From: Oligoflexia bacterium
GTDB taxonomy: Bacteria > Bdellovibrionota > Bacteriovoracia > Bacteriovoracales > Bacteriovoracaceae
Direction: 5' to 3'
Length of the DNA: 64,000 nucleotides
NCBI GenBank assembly: GCA_015231955.1
Contig: JADGAN010000011.1
Coordinates: forward strand, 1 to 64,000
A program made the translations under genes and the position numbers. Below, in pieces: positions 38,460 to 45,715 of the stretch. Within the stretch, counting starts at the first letter, position 1, and every line of letters starts with the position of its first letter. The notes beneath the pieces are model-generated. The model saw only the letters and a program-made list of their open reading frames with translations. It had not been told where the DNA came from and made no database searches.

Positions 38460-38960
38460 ATGAAAACCATCACCACCCTTTTTTTTCTACTCCTCTTTGC
38501 TTTTTGTCTTGAGGCATTTGCAGATCTTAAAGTTGGCGGCAACATCTCCTCCTCGACTAGAGGACGGACTCTTCCTGGATACTACTTAGCGATTGGAAGT
38601 GATCAAGCTGGTGTCTCAGCATCATCAGCAGGTTTTCAAACTTCGCTCGGGTACGCCTCCTACTATCAGTTCAACGCCTTTGGCCTCTTTAGGCCTGGAA
38701 CTATTTTAGGAAGGAAGATTGAGGCGGGATTTGGCGCTGGGATCTATTTTTATAAATTAGGGTATCGTGAAACCATTTTGGATAATGCGGGAACAACTAA
38801 AAGCAGTTTTGCAGCAGGACCTAGTGCTCGTGTACTCTGGTACTTTTTAGGGCCCGCCTTTATGGGCATTGAGACCATGCTGGGAATTCGCGATCTCGGC
38901 CTTAATTTGCTACTTTGTTATCAAGACTCTACTCAATTTGTTTTAGGATTGGCGTTTTAA
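38460..38960 (+). CDS. Small exported beta-barrel-like protein
   Basis: 166 aa from ATG 38460, which follows TTAAAGAG and gives a signal peptide (MKTITTLFFLLLFAFCLEAFA, cleavage near 21). The mature part has alternating strands rich in Gly, Tyr and Phe: YLAIGSDQAGVSAS, TSLGYASYYQFNAFGLF, AGFGAGIYFYKLGYRE, ending LCYQDSTQFVLGLAF with the terminal Phe typical of Omp85/BAM substrates. An outer-membrane location is inferred. The stop overlaps the next start as TAATG, so the two are co-translated. Confidence 0.7.
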   Translation: MKTITTLFFLLLFAFCLEAFADLKVGGNISSSTRGRTLPGYYLAIGSDQAGVSASSAGFQTSLGYASYYQFNAFGLFRPGTILGRKIEAGFGAGIYFYKLGYRETILDNAGTTKSSFAAGPSARVLWYFLGPAFMGIETMLGIRDLGLNLLLCYQDSTQFVLGLAF

Positions 38961-39358
38961 TGGTCAACAAAATCTTTATTACCTTGCTGTTTTTTTTCAC
39001 CACCATTACAAGTGCGCAAGCGTATACTGTTCGTAACTCCACGAGGGTTTTACACATTAATATAGCTGCTAGCGCACTGCTCTCCCTGGGTACTTTTCGC
39101 ATAGGTCGGCAAAATTTTGAAGTGGGAATCTATCCCGACCTCTTGATTGGGGCCGGCGGGATTATCAATATTCCTAACAACCTCTACGCCACCATCGCTG
39201 CCGGGATCATTCAAAACGATCTTGGTTTTTATGGAGGGTTTGGGATTGAGTTTTATAAATTTTGGGCCTGCAACTTTAGAATTGAAATGGGTGGTGTTAG
39301 CTCTACTAAAAACTACACCTCAGGCCACGCCCTCTTAGGGCTTAACGTGGGTTTTTAA
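38960..39358 (+). CDS. Small exported beta-barrel-like protein, partner of the preceding one
   Basis: 132 aa from ATG 38960. Signal peptide about 1-20 (FFFTTITSAQAYT). Beta strands: VLHINIAASALLSLGTF, NFEVGIYPDLLIGAGGII, LGFYGGFGIEFYKFWACNF; final HALLGLNVGF ends in Phe. The size and strand content fit a minimal outer-membrane barrel, and the fold appears related to the preceding gene (GF-GIEFYKF versus GAGIYFYKL), suggesting an old duplication. Confidence 0.65.
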   Translation: MVNKIFITLLFFFTTITSAQAYTVRNSTRVLHINIAASALLSLGTFRIGRQNFEVGIYPDLLIGAGGIINIPNNLYATIAAGIIQNDLGFYGGFGIEFYKFWACNFRIEMGGVSSTKNYTSGHALLGLNVGF

Positions 39359-39367
39359 ATCGAGAAA

Positions 39368-40054
39368 ATGCAAATGCAAAAGCTTTTACTCTTCACCCTC
39401 TTTCTTTTGTTGATTTTTGGTTTTCGTTTAATCGATCGCTTTCAAAAATGGAACATCCATGAAAACGATCCCTACCTCTGGATCAAACTTTGTGATCGTA
39501 GCACCCTCTTTCAAGACAACACCTTGCCTAAAGAGGATCCACTCACCTCTCGCACCGATATCTCGATTGCTGAGGCGATGCAGACAATTGTTGACGATTA
39601 CAATTCACTTTATGGAAGTTACCTGCGCCTCGAACTCTATCCTGCCGACACCAATGCTCCTGCTGAAGGTTCAACCTTCACCGTTGATCGCGCTAAAAAA
39701 CGCACCATCGATATCTGCGATAGCGATCTCTTTATGGCCGGAGGCCAGGCCTCTTGGGAGTATGAGGGGGAGAAGATTGTTGGTTGTACTATTCGCTATC
39801 AAAAGGGAGCAATGAACGATGTGCACGCCTTCCTCTCGGTGCTCACCCATGAGATCGGCCACTGTGTAGGCCTGCACCACCCTCAAGAAAGTATCCACGC
39901 CATTATGTCGTACTTTGCTAATCGTGAGCTTTATCGTTTACAAATTGACGATAAAATGGGAGTTAGATACCTGTATCCCCAGACGCTTGAAGGCATCGAT
40001 CACAAAGAGCACAACTCCATGGGGATGAGTTGTCACTATCGGGCCTATGAATAA
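39368..40054 (+). CDS. Matrixin-like zinc metalloprotease
   Basis: A 228-aa protein. A single N-terminal hydrophobic segment (about 5-20) acts as a signal anchor or signal peptide. The zinc site is H161-E-I-G-H165-C-V-G-L-H-H171, matching HExxHxxGxxH of metzincins, and a Met-turn IMSYF lies near residue 180 at the correct spacing. This predicts an active matrixin (M10-like) peptidase facing the periplasm or outside. It lies 9 nt after the small barrel gene and 25 nt before the next gene. A conserved RVEY-type propeptide cysteine switch is not obvious. Confidence 0.9.
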   Translation: MQMQKLLLFTLFLLLIFGFRLIDRFQKWNIHENDPYLWIKLCDRSTLFQDNTLPKEDPLTSRTDISIAEAMQTIVDDYNSLYGSYLRLELYPADTNAPAEGSTFTVDRAKKRTIDICDSDLFMAGGQASWEYEGEKIVGCTIRYQKGAMNDVHAFLSVLTHEIGHCVGLHHPQESIHAIMSYFANRELYRLQIDDKMGVRYLYPQTLEGIDHKEHNSMGMSCHYRAYE

Positions 40055-40079
40055 CACAAAAACAGGATAACATTTAGAG

Positions 40080-40871
40080 ATGAAAGGGATCTACATTAAA
40101 AATGGGTCGGAGTTTTACCTTGAGGCATTTGGTGAACAGTGGTTACAAGGCGAAAAACTCAAAGGTGTCATGGGTGTAAAAAACCATAGTGCAAATGCCC
40201 TTACTATTCCCACACTGGAAGTAAATTTGGCCCTAGGCGAGTTTAAAAAGGTACACGCTAAAAACCACCAGACCTGGGAGGAGGTCTCCTCTATTAAAAT
40301 GGCAGGACCGCACACCATTCAAGGCAAAGAGTCACTACAATTCCCATTTGAATTCACCCTCGATAAGAATGCAGCAATCACTGACAAGGGCAGCGGCCTC
40401 TTTCTCCTCTACGGTGAGGAGGGTGCCTGGAAAAAAGAGGAACTCTATGGACACCTGCAACTGATTGTCGATCAGCACCCCTACCTCAACTACTTTATTG
40501 AAACGTTTGAGCGTTTTATACGCTTTAAGGTCAAGCAAAAAAAGTTCAGCAGCAAAGGGAGGGTGGAGTATAAGATGGCCCCGCCCGATGCTAAAGAGTG
40601 GAAAAACATCGAATCGATGACTCTTGCCTTCAACTTTGAAAAGAAGGCCAAAGAAAGTAACAAAGACAACATCGAGCTACACTACCTTTTCACCACCAAA
40701 TCACTCGATCTTGCCGATGGGCAATTAGCAGTACAAAAAAAGAAGAAAGAGTTCTCACAAACGCTCACCCCATCCCAATATCAACTCTACGGAAGTGCTA
40801 ACCATCAAGGGATCCAAGACGCTTTCAAAGAGATCTCTACACAAGTCACCTCCACCCTCTTTAAAAAGTAA
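40080..40871 (+). CDS. Hypothetical protein, possibly arrestin-like (Spo0M type)
   Basis: A 263-aa protein without signal peptide. The first 135 residues look all-beta: FYLEAFGEQWLQGEKLKGVMGVKNHSANALTIPTLEVNL, then PHTIQGKESLQFPFEFTL. The wording GExLKGxMxVKN and xxIxGKxSLxFPFEF resembles the arrestin-like Spo0M/sporulation-control fold. The C-terminal half is Lys-rich and charged. That comparison is low certainty. It ends the four-gene cluster of barrels and metalloprotease, all on the plus strand and tightly spaced. Confidence 0.55.
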   Translation: MKGIYIKNGSEFYLEAFGEQWLQGEKLKGVMGVKNHSANALTIPTLEVNLALGEFKKVHAKNHQTWEEVSSIKMAGPHTIQGKESLQFPFEFTLDKNAAITDKGSGLFLLYGEEGAWKKEELYGHLQLIVDQHPYLNYFIETFERFIRFKVKQKKFSSKGRVEYKMAPPDAKEWKNIESMTLAFNFEKKAKESNKDNIELHYLFTTKSLDLADGQLAVQKKKKEFSQTLTPSQYQLYGSANHQGIQDAFKEISTQVTSTLFKK

Positions 40872-40895
40872 GTGCGATACTATTAACGATTTTAT

Positions 40896-41150
40896 GGCCT
40901 CGATCACGAGGCCGGCCACTTATGCCTAATAGGCCTTTAACGGGATTTTCCTTTGCTCAAATTAGCTAGAATTATGCGATTGCCACAACCCGAGTAGTAT
41001 AAATTATGTTTCTTTACCTTGGGCGACCATTGAGGCAGAGCAGGCATTATAACAAAGCAACACCTCCTCAGAGGAGAAATTCACTTTTTAGAAAGAGTGA
41101 GAGGAGAATCGGCCTACTAAGCGTAAGTGGCCGGTCTCATGATCGAGGCC
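40896..41150. repeat. 255-bp element with 40-bp terminal inverted repeats (MITE-like)
   Basis: Arms at 40896-40935 and 41111-41150 are inverted copies matching at 35 of 40 positions; all five differences are transitions. Both start GGCCTCGATC and end at the same GGCC. The left arm alone also contains GGCCTCG/CGAGGCC. The 175-bp interior has no ORF but contains CTCCTC-A-GAGGAG. It sits between convergent genes. No clear target-site duplication was seen. It could be a miniature transposable element or a large bidirectional terminator structure. It occupies most of the gene-free stretch 40872-41222. Confidence 0.72.
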
Positions 41151-41222
41151 CAAATTTGATAAGCTCTTTTCAGCGATAACCAAGAGAACACTTGTTCTGA
41201 AAGTTGCATAGACACCAACTCT

Positions 41223-42008
41223 TTAAAGCGAGGCCTTAACAATCTTTTGGTCAAAATAGTTACACTCCATCCCTGCATCGACCACAATACGCTCGCCATT
41301 GATTCCACTGGAACAAGGTGCAAGTAGGAAGCAAGCGACGTTTGCCACCTCCTGGGTTAAGAGTGCACGTCCACGCAGCGTGAGTTTCTCTGCGTAGAGA
41401 TAGTTTTCCAGATAACCGGGGATGCCGGCAGAGGCGCTGGTTTTTAGAGGTCCTGCACAGACAGCATTAAAACGTACCTCTGAGTGTGCGGAGAAGGCCT
41501 TGGCGAGGTAGGGTACTGTAGCATCGAGCATGGCCTTGATTGGACCTAAAAATCCATAAGCAGTCGCCTTGGTGGAAGAGATGGAGATGGTCACTACCGA
41601 GGCATCTCGCGCAAAGGAACTCTTTAGTGCGTGTGCAAGTTTGGAAAGCGAGAAGCAGGAGATGCGTGAGGCCTCCTCTAAATCGCGATAGGAGGTTTCG
41701 TGAAAGCTCTGCCCGGGAGTAAGTCTTGCGAAGGCCAGTGAGTGAAGCATACCAGAGAGCTCTTTTCCCATCTTTGCCACTGACTCACCTAAGGCAAAGA
41801 TCTCCTCTTCTTTACTTACATCACAACAAAGGATCGCTTCCTCGGGAAAAAGGCGTTTTACCTTTTCCACAAAAGCTTCATTTTGTACCGATAAAATGAT
41901 CTCTGCTCCCTCACTTTTTAAGCTTTTGGCCACACTGGTAGCAACACTTTTTGCATTGGCGACCCCAGTGATAAGAAAGGTTTTACCTCGAACATTAAAA
42001 AAACTCAT
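41223..42008 (-). CDS. fabI: Enoyl-[acyl-carrier-protein] reductase (FabI-like SDR)
   Basis: A 261-aa short-chain dehydrogenase. The N-terminal TFLITGVANAKSVATSVAKSL replaces the classic GxxxGxG with the FabI-type G-V-A-N-x-x-S. The catalytic Y-x6-K is seen in TAYGFLGPIKAML. NAVCAGPLKTSASAGIPGY parallels the FabI loop NAISAGPIRTLAASGI. These mark it as FabI rather than FabG. It should catalyse the last, NAD(P)H-dependent step of fatty-acid elongation. The stretch SISSTKATAYG differs from the usual TYYGAE, so a specialised relative is possible. The start ATG 42008 is preceded by GGGACGCGTGA. Confidence 0.85.
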   Translation of the reverse strand: MSFFNVRGKTFLITGVANAKSVATSVAKSLKSEGAEIILSVQNEAFVEKVKRLFPEEAILCCDVSKEEEIFALGESVAKMGKELSGMLHSLAFARLTPGQSFHETSYRDLEEASRISCFSLSKLAHALKSSFARDASVVTISISSTKATAYGFLGPIKAMLDATVPYLAKAFSAHSEVRFNAVCAGPLKTSASAGIPGYLENYLYAEKLTLRGRALLTQEVANVACFLLAPCSSGINGERIVVDAGMECNYFDQKIVKASL

Positions 42009-42031
42009 TCACGCGTCCCTTTACTTGCTAA

Positions 42032-42596
42032 TTACATCGTAAACGCTGCTTTAGGATAACTGGGAAGTGCCTCCCCTTCGCGTGCATGAATAAGGTCAGA
42101 TGCAAAATCTTTAGCGCTCTTCCCCTCAACTTCATAGTCAAGAGTAGAGTCAAAGTAGAGGAACATATGCATATAACTTTCAACAATCCAAGCACTGCAG
42201 TTATCACTAGGATCGAGAGTTAACTCCTGTGGCCCACTCTCTCCTAGCAAACGCGTACGATAATCGTTAATGGAGATCTCTCTAAATAACTTTGTTAAAA
42301 TCACATCTTTAGTACCCTGTAAGAGGCCAATTCGCCAATGAGAAAATCGCTGACAAAAACTTAAGATAGATGCGCCAAAATCACCGTTATTTGCATCCAG
42401 CACACATGGCCCCCCATACACGACTGTGTTATCGCTTATGATTGCTTTCGAAAAAAATGACATCGCCTTCGCCAATAGCTCCATCCTCGGTATCGCTATC
42501 ATCGCTTAGATAGTGAATGTTTTGTTGAAAATTTTTCCAATCTTGGATCTCTGGAAAATAACCCTCATAGGCATTTAGATCGCTTTCACTACCCAT
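42032..42596 (-). pseudogene. Hypothetical gene interrupted by a frameshift in a run of seven T
   Basis: ATG 42596 has a very strong GGGGGG upstream and opens a frame of 55 codons: MGSESDLNAYEGYFPE... through GAIGEGDVIFFE..., ending at TAA 42429. The later and longer part (VVYGGPCVLDANNGDFGASIL... to YPKAAFTM) lies in another frame. Removing one T from the run complementary to 42451-42457 joins them as GEGDVIFSKAIISDNTVVYGG, giving a continuous protein of about 187 aa. Its ORF-only start at 42502 has no ribosome site. This is a mutated gene, a sequence error, or slippage expression. The family is unknown. The gene lies 23 nt upstream of fabI. Confidence 0.68.
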
Positions 42597-42897
42597 TATA
42601 ATCCCCCCCTAAAACTCGGGTTTTCAAGTTTTTTCATGACGTTCGTATCTAGAATAATCATAATTTATTACCCTTGCAAGACCACAGCTTTTTTCTGATT
42701 TTTGCAGAGTCGATTTTCCTTCCCGATAAGAATGAGCAAGGAAGCGTACAATTCCTTGCATTCTTAACCAGTATATTTTTGTCAAATTAAAGAAGCGCCT
42801 GTTCTCAAGCGGAGGAATTTTTTTCTAAGCTCACTTAAATTTCGTGATAAAAAAAAAATGGATTATTGATTGTTCAGAACTTACTTTGAAATAATTA
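42597..42897. other. Intergenic region with a bulged hairpin
   Basis: This gap contains a stem-loop at about 42728-42765: AAGAATG-(AG)-CAAGGAA pairs with TTCCTTG-CATTCTT around the loop GCGTACAA. No T-run follows on either strand. It lies downstream of the minus-strand tRNA and might serve in processing or termination. Nothing else was recognised. Confidence 0.4.
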
Positions 42898-42982
42898 TGG
42901 TGCCTGGGACTGGACTCGAACCAGCACGCCTCTCGACGTCACCCCCTCAAGATGATGTGTCTACCAATTCCACCACCCAGGC
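42898..42982 (-). tRNA. tRNA-Leu (GAG)
   Basis: Read on the minus strand: acceptor GCCTGGG at 42982 downward pairs with CCCAGGC, followed by an encoded CCA. The D-loop contains TGGTAGAC, the anticodon loop is TTGAGGG with GAG at positions 34-36, closed by TCATC/GGTGA. A long variable arm (GACGTCGAGAGGCGT region) and GGTTCGAGTCC T-arm follow. Length 85 nt including CCA. The long variable arm and GAG anticodon identify leucine. Confidence 0.96.
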
Positions 42983-43161
42983 ATTTTGCTTATTAGGATT
43001 GATAATACCTAAATAACCGTAACTGTCAATGTAACTGTCGGCCGAAAACCGTGTCTACCGAAAGCAACTTTAAGTCTGACTATTCAACTATTATTAAGAT
43101 CAGATTATGTTTTGTTTATATTACATTCTTTCTCAAAGTCAAGAATCTATCGAAGATTTTT

Positions 43162-43338
43162 TCAATCTAAGTCTTCCTCGAAAACCTCACTATCTTCTAG
43201 CACTTCGGAAATTTCATCCAGATAATATTTCAAGCGCTTTGAAAGCTCTTCTAATTTTTGCAGCCTTGCTGCTACGAGGGACATCAAGTAATCGCCTTCG
43301 TTGTCAAAATTCCAATCATCATCTTTAGGTGTCAGCAT
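43162..43338 (-). CDS. 58-aa acidic helical protein
   Basis: A small gene below common ORF cut-offs. It starts at ATG 43338 with AAGGACGAG upstream, and ends at TGA 43162. It starts MLTPKDDDWNFDNEGDYLMS; the middle LVAARLQKLEELSKRLKYYL is a regular amphipathic helix; the end EVLEDSEVFEEDLD is strongly acidic. No family is recognised. The good ribosome site and helix pattern make it likely to be real. It lies between tRNA-Leu and the sigma54 regulator. Confidence 0.65.
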   Translation of the reverse strand: MLTPKDDDWNFDNEGDYLMSLVAARLQKLEELSKRLKYYLDEISEVLEDSEVFEEDLD

Positions 43339-43400
43339 AACAATCTCGTCCTTATTAGATTGTAACTAGTGGTTCACTCCTTCAATATTGCATTTCGCAT

Positions 43401-43417
43401 GCCGACTTTAAATCGGC
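43401..43417. terminator. Stem-loop GCCGA/TCGGC
   Basis: GCCGA (43401-43405) and TCGGC (43413-43417) form a 5-bp stem with a TTTAAA-containing loop. CTTGCTTTT follows on the plus strand. It lies upstream of the sigma54 regulator and could be a leader terminator or an operator; there is no plus-strand gene immediately before it. Confidence 0.3.
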
Positions 43418-43503
43418 CTTGCTTTTAGAAAATCAAGGGATTAAGATTTCTTAAATGCAAAAAGATTAGACGGCCGACTAAGGCCCATGATATACGCCCC
43501 AAA

Positions 43504-44886
43504 ATGAATACGACGACTATACCGACAACTGCACCGACAACTACAATAAAAAGCAAGATTTTTTTACTCGAAGATGATGCTGTTTTCAGGCGAATACTTA
43601 AAAGAAAACTTGCCACTTATGGTGAAGTCTATGAGTGTGAGGATTTAGAGAGCGCAGAAAAATTACTCTCGCAGGAAAACTTTGACTTGGCCTTTTTTGA
43701 TCTCTCTATCAAAGGACGAGAACTTGCAGGTTTTGAACTCCTAAGCAAAGCGGTTTTAAATCAAAATCTTTTTACAGTAGTGCTGACTCAACTTGATCAA
43801 AAAGAGGTGGTGCAAAAGGCCTATGAACTAGGTTGTAAGCAATTCTTATGTAAGGATCGCTATGAAGAGGTTATCGATACCATTATCCAAAATTTTTTAT
43901 ACAAAAGCGCTCGTGAGCAAGCGTTCGGCCACTTTTTGAAACGCAAGTTTGTCACCACAAACGCCAAACTGATTCAAGAATTAAAAAAAGTTTCCCATCA
44001 ACTGCTCGATCCTGGCCCTATCTTAATTTTAGGAGAAACTGGAGTGGGTAAAGGTGTCGTCGCCTCCCTCTTTCATCACTTAAGCAAACGCACACACAAC
44101 TCCTTTATTGCGGTTAACGCCTCGGCCATTGCTGAGTCGCTGATTGAATCGGAATTTTTTGGGCATATCAAAGGGGCCTTCACCGGTGCAAATGAGAATA
44201 AGGTGGGAAAATTTAAAGTATGCGATGGTGGAACGCTCTTTTTAGATGAGATTGCTACCATGTCACTTGGTATGCAGCAGAAAATTTTAAAGGCCTTGGA
44301 TGAGAAATCGTTTTATCCCGTGGGCAGTAACTCCGCTGTAACCTCCGATTTTCATCTGATCACCGCTACCTGCGAAGACCTCTATCAAAAAGTGCGTGAG
44401 GGAAGCTTTCGTCGTGATCTCTTCCATCGCATCAGCAGCATCAGCATCACCATTCCTCCACTACGAGAGCGACGTGAAGATATTCCACTCTTAATTGACC
44501 ATTTTTTAAATTTATGCCCTCGTAAAATTCATCTGCATGACGATGCCATTGATGCTCTCTGTTGCTACGACTGGAGTGGTAATGTGCGTGAGTTAAAGAT
44601 GGTAGTGGAGAACCTTTTGAGTTCCGGCCCCGGTCTTGTTCACAAACAAGATCTTCCGCAACATATTATCAGTAGCAATGGCCCTACTGCTCCTAGCAAT
44701 CTCCTCAGTGAACACTCAATGGAGTTTATCAAAAACCATGGGATCAAACGCTACCTTGAACTCATCGAATTAGAGGCGCTTCACAAAGCAATGCTTTTGG
44801 AAAATCGTGTTCCTGGTCGTGCAATGAAAAGATTAAAAATGCCTCACTCTAGTTTTTATCGTATTTTAAAGCGTGAAGAGGCGTAG
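43504..44886 (+). CDS. Sigma54-dependent response regulator (NtrC family)
   Basis: A 460-aa three-domain activator. REC domain (about 18-130): acidic EDD at 23-25, phospho-acceptor Asp66 (AFFDLS), C-terminal Lys in LCKDR. AAA+ domain (about 160-380): Walker A GETGVGKG, sigma54-contact loop GAFTGA, Walker B GGTLFLDEIATM, and the Arg fingers in FRRDLFHRI. The C-terminal helix-turn-helix (about 430-458) is Fis-like (AMKRLKMPHSSFYRILKR). It should activate sigma54 promoters upon phosphorylation by an unlinked histidine kinase; none is adjacent. The N-terminus has a Thr/Pro-rich stretch (TTTIPTTAPTTT). The start is ATG 43504 with no strong ribosome site. Confidence 0.95.
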   Translation: MNTTTIPTTAPTTTIKSKIFLLEDDAVFRRILKRKLATYGEVYECEDLESAEKLLSQENFDLAFFDLSIKGRELAGFELLSKAVLNQNLFTVVLTQLDQKEVVQKAYELGCKQFLCKDRYEEVIDTIIQNFLYKSAREQAFGHFLKRKFVTTNAKLIQELKKVSHQLLDPGPILILGETGVGKGVVASLFHHLSKRTHNSFIAVNASAIAESLIESEFFGHIKGAFTGANENKVGKFKVCDGGTLFLDEIATMSLGMQQKILKALDEKSFYPVGSNSAVTSDFHLITATCEDLYQKVREGSFRRDLFHRISSISITIPPLRERREDIPLLIDHFLNLCPRKIHLHDDAIDALCCYDWSGNVRELKMVVENLLSSGPGLVHKQDLPQHIISSNGPTAPSNLLSEHSMEFIKNHGIKRYLELIELEALHKAMLLENRVPGRAMKRLKMPHSSFYRILKREEA

Positions 44887-44895
44887 AGGATATTT

Positions 44896-45120
44896 ATGGC
44901 CACTAGTGAAGTCAAAAAACAGATCAACTGCTTTCATTGTCAACACTACTATCTCACCTGGGACGCAAATGCCCCTAACGGTTGTAAATTTTTTAGCTTC
45001 AAAAGCAAGGAGTCCCCTGCAAAGCTGGTGGCAATCTCTTCCGGTCATGAATGCACAGGCTTCACTCCCAAAAGACAGCGGCCAAAAATTAGAGAAGATA
45101 GTCCTAAAGCAACTTCTTAA
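44896..45120 (+). CDS. Small four-cysteine protein, probable metal-binding
   Basis: A 74-aa protein with Cys12-x2-Cys15, Cys30 and Cys53 in NCFHCQHYYLTWDANAPNGCKFFSF and SSGHECTGF. The order CxxCxxYYxTWDxxxPxGCxxxxFxSKxxPxxxVxxxSGxxC is a recognisable short protein found in varied bacteria, sometimes mislabelled as uracil-DNA glycosylase; a zinc or iron-sulphur role is inferred from the cysteines. The gene starts 9 nt after the regulator gene with GTAGAGGATATTT before ATG. The last 17 nt overlap the convergent tpx gene. Confidence 0.72.
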   Translation: MATSEVKKQINCFHCQHYYLTWDANAPNGCKFFSFKSKESPAKLVAISSGHECTGFTPKRQRPKIREDSPKATS

Positions 45121-45634
45121 CGATGCTTAAGGCCTCATCATAATTTGGTTCGTGAGTCACCTCTTTTACAATTTGGGTGTAACGAACAATGCCCTCTTTA
45201 TCGATAACAAAAACCGCTCGTGCTAAAAGCCGTAGCTCTTTAATTAACACTCCATAAGCGGCACCAAAATGGGCATCACGATGATCAGATAGCGTGGTAA
45301 CGCGATCAACGCCAGCAGCTCCACACCAGCGCTTTTGCGCAAACGGAAGATCCATACTAAGGGTTAACACTTCTACATTATTACCAAGGCAAGTCGCCTC
45401 TTGATTAAAACGCCTGGTTTGCGTATCACACACGGAGGTGTCGAGTGAGGGCACCACAGAAATCACACAAATTCGGCCCTTGTAAGAGGAGAGATTCACA
45501 GCTTTTAAATCATTGCTTAAGACAGTGGCCTCTGGTGCTTTCGTCCCCACTTTTAACTCCTCCCCCAAGAGAGTTAAAGCTCCATTCATCATGGTGATCA
45601 CACCTTTTCTCTCATTCATTGCAACATCGCACAT
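45104..45634 (-). CDS. tpx: Thiol peroxidase
   Basis: A 176-aa atypical 2-Cys peroxiredoxin. Peroxidatic Cys69 is in PSLDTSVCDTQTRRFN; resolving Cys104 is in DLPFAQKRWCGAAGV, the expected spacing. It reduces hydrogen and alkyl peroxides, using thioredoxin. I chose ATG 45634 because AAAGGAGATTACC precedes it; an upstream ATG at 45709 has no such site and would add 25 unsupported residues. Its 3' end overlaps the convergent four-cysteine gene by 17 nt. It lies close to mnmA on the same strand. Confidence 0.95.
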   Translation of the reverse strand: MCDVAMNERKGVITMMNGALTLLGEELKVGTKAPEATVLSNDLKAVNLSSYKGRICVISVVPSLDTSVCDTQTRRFNQEATCLGNNVEVLTLSMDLPFAQKRWCGAAGVDRVTTLSDHRDAHFGAAYGVLIKELRLLARAVFVIDKEGIVRYTQIVKEVTHEPNYDEALSIVKKLL

Positions 45635-45715
45635 GGTAATCTCCTTTATCAAATCACGGTTATTCTCATCTTGGATCTTATCGGCCCCCTCATCCCTTTT
45701 TCCAATCACTCTTTC

